Source: Calothrix sp. PCC 7716
Lineage (GTDB): Bacteria > Cyanobacteriota > Cyanobacteriia > Cyanobacteriales > Nostocaceae
Assembly: GCF_019977735.1 (NCBI RefSeq)
Contig: NZ_AP025018.1
Location: 8,932,580-8,996,579, forward strand
Direction of reading: 5' to 3'
Length of the DNA stretch: 64,000 bases
In this document: one piece after another, positions 62,849 to 64,000 of the stretch
Numbering within the stretch: position 1 is the stretch's first letter
Layout: the number at the start of each line of letters is the position of its first letter
Made by a program: the position numbers and the translations under genes
The notes under the pieces: model-generated
The model's input: the letters and a program-made list of their open reading frames with translations, nothing else
What the model was told of the DNA's origin: nothing
Database searches by the model: none

Positions 62849-63807
62849 TAATCTTCATTTAGCATAGTTTCGATGGTGGCGAGCATTTTTTCTAGTTGCT
62901 TACGCTTTTTGGGATTGTCCCACAATTTAGCTTTGAGAAATTGACTTGATAGAGTTTTATAGCGTTCTTTAAGAGTTGCTGTTTCATTATTACTTGTTGC
63001 AGGCGCCGAGAGTTCGCGAATCAGATTTTTTATTGCTGACAATGATAAATCTTCGGCAACTGCTTTTTCTAATAATAATGCTCGCTGTTCTGGGTCTTTG
63101 ATTCTAGATATTGCTAACGCTTTGGTATATTCTAATTTACCATTACTGAGTATTTTTAATACGTCGTCTGGTAAGTTTAGTAGTGGTAAGCGAACTTTAA
63201 TAAATGATTCCCAGGTCAGGCGCCCTATGGTTTTGAAGAGTTCTTGAATTGCGATACTCTCTGGTTGGGAGAAAACGTTTTCCTTCTGTGAATCGTCACC
63301 TCTGTCACATGCGTTACGCATTTTATAGAAGTGGCTTGTAATTTCACTTTCTTGTTTGTGAAGTTGTATTGCTAGCAGTGAAATTATCGCACTCGCTTCT
63401 TCGACTGGGTTGAGGTCTTCGCGTTGAAGGTTTTCGACGAGACGGACTTGAGCGGTGGTGTAGTCATCGAGGTCGAGAATGTTGACGGGTACTTCTGTAA
63501 GTTCGGCAATTTTAGAGGCTCGCAGGCGCCTTTCTCCAGAAATTAATTCGTATCTGTTATTCGCTAATGGTCTAACTAATAATGGTTCGAGGACACCAAA
63601 TTTTTCGATCGAGCGAGCTAGTTCATATAACTTTTGCTCGTCAAAGTAATGTCGAGGTTGTGAAGGTGGTAAGTTAATGAGAGAAATGGGGATGCTGTTG
63701 GTTTTGATTTCACTCACTTCATCATCATAGGCGCCGCTTTGGTTACTTAGTAAAGCGGCTACTCCTTTGAGTTGACTTGTATAAGGTAGTTCTTTTTTGG
63801 TTTTCAC
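62848..63807 (-). CDS. parB: ParB/Spo0J-type partition protein
   Basis: A 319-residue ParB-like protein. The N-terminal CTP/ParB nuclease-like domain shows ISLINLPPSQPRHYFDEQKL and LEPLLVRPLANNRYELISGERRLRASK, then VRLVENLQREDLNPVEEASAI with the interaction motif, then a HTH region (LPDDVLKILSNGKLEYTKALAISRI). It binds centromere-like parS sites and loads partition complexes. The start is GTG 63807, which overlaps the parA stop as GTGA. The last residues (NED, then TAG) sit at an ATCCGTTAC-type repeat. No parS sequence of the known consensus was seen. Chromosome or plasmid origin cannot be told. Confidence 0.9.
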   Translation of the reverse strand: MKTKKELPYTSQLKGVAALLSNQSGAYDDEVSEIKTNSIPISLINLPPSQPRHYFDEQKLYELARSIEKFGVLEPLLVRPLANNRYELISGERRLRASKIAELTEVPVNILDLDDYTTAQVRLVENLQREDLNPVEEASAIISLLAIQLHKQESEITSHFYKMRNACDRGDDSQKENVFSQPESIAIQELFKTIGRLTWESFIKVRLPLLNLPDDVLKILSNGKLEYTKALAISRIKDPEQRALLLEKAVAEDLSLSAIKNLIRELSAPATSNNETATLKERYKTLSSQFLKAKLWDNPKKRKQLEKMLATIETMLNED

Positions 63808-64000
63808 TTGAGTTTCTCTAATTTGGATGCTGTTTTTTTGAGAACTTCAACGGCTGGATTTTTAGGACTAGATAAAGCAATAGGTAGTCGTGCTTCGCTA
63901 GCATCGGCAAATGCAATTGTTTTTGGTATCGGGTCAAAGACCGTAGCAAGGGGTGATAACTGTTCTAAAATTGCTTTACTAGTTCTGCTTTCTTGAGCAG
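63804..64000 (-). CDS. parA: ParA-like partition ATPase, C-terminal end (5' part outside window)
   Basis: The minus-strand frame from the window edge reads QESRTSKAILEQLSPLATVF and then TIAFADASEARLPIALSSPK, ending VEVLKKTASKLEKLK at 63804. It matches the C-terminal end of ParA/Soj-type ATPases (IAFADA...LPI..). It overlaps the parB start by the bases GTGA, the usual parAB layout. Only ~65 codons are present, so ATPase motifs are not visible. Confidence 0.75.
   Translation of the reverse strand, partial: AQESRTSKAILEQLSPLATVFDPIPKTIAFADASEARLPIALSSPKNPAVEVLKKTASKLEKLK

Noticed and set aside
63808-63996. 62-codon plus-strand frame at the right edge
   Set aside because: Antisense to the ParA-like end, which matches a known family on the minus strand.
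1-64000. tRNA or rRNA genes
   Set aside because: No T-loop or acceptor-like pattern or rRNA segment was recognised in any spacer; a tRNA scan would settle it.

Overview
The window comes from an AT-rich chromosome (or large replicon) of a filamentous, probably heterocyst-forming cyanobacterium (Nostocales, perhaps the Calothrix/Rivularia side). The evidence is the gene content: a CHAT/CHASE2/DUF928 set with a two-partner-secretion adhesin, a membrane-anchored Mn superoxide dismutase, a CYP110-like P450, a MoeZ-type E1-rhodanese protein, several cyanobacteria-typical unknowns, and many short tandem and palindromic intergenic repeats. The usual cyanobacterial HIP1 octamer (GCGATCGC) was not seen. 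The 6-bp palindrome GGCGCC occurs instead about 114 times (hand count), roughly one per 560 bp.

Layout. 1-9.8 kb: the end of a photolyase gene, an AI-2E-type permease, a PIN toxin with HicB-fold antitoxin, an FtsH protease, an aldo/keto reductase, a decayed Uma2 gene, MoeZ and an atypical SDR. 9.9-18 kb (minus strand): a four-gene signalling/surface operon of TPS adhesin, TPR-CHAT protease, DUF928 and CHASE2 hybrid histidine kinase. 18-20.1 kb: a two-gene Septu-like (PtuA/PtuB) defence system. 20-28.6 kb: ABM protein, SOD, RemA-like protein, dihaem cytochrome, three unknowns, VanW and Ldh-type oxidoreductase. 28.7-32.4 kb (minus): coupled KamA-like radical SAM aminomutase, ATP-grasp ligase and MurJ flippase. 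32.5-38.8 kb (minus): a UvrD-type helicase with a DnaQ-like N-terminus, then a second CHAT module in which CHAT and CHASE2 are fused and followed by a DUF928-like protein.

39.3-54.7 kb: LemA and M48 protease, a small beta-barrel, a cyclic-peptide-type ABC exporter, a TetR regulator with a perfect 16-bp palindromic operator, P450, purB, a dienelactone hydrolase, NadR-PnuC NAD salvage, a membrane GNAT and an animal-type haem peroxidase. 54.8-59.9 kb (minus): a Tn554-like tyrosine-recombinase transposon (TnpA, TnpB, TnpC) whose overlapping operon ends in a full-length DnaB-like helicase; GGCGCC is nearly missing here. 60.1-64 kb (minus): an SDR, a cytoplasmic alpha-amylase and parB with the end of parA.

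Main themes: two differently wired copies of the CHAT-CHASE2-DUF928 sensor/protease module about 20 kb apart; a transposon carrying a replicative helicase; a GGCGCC palindrome in the role HIP1 plays elsewhere; a short repeat family that supplies or abuts the stop codons of four unrelated genes; and at least four decayed gene fragments between intact genes.
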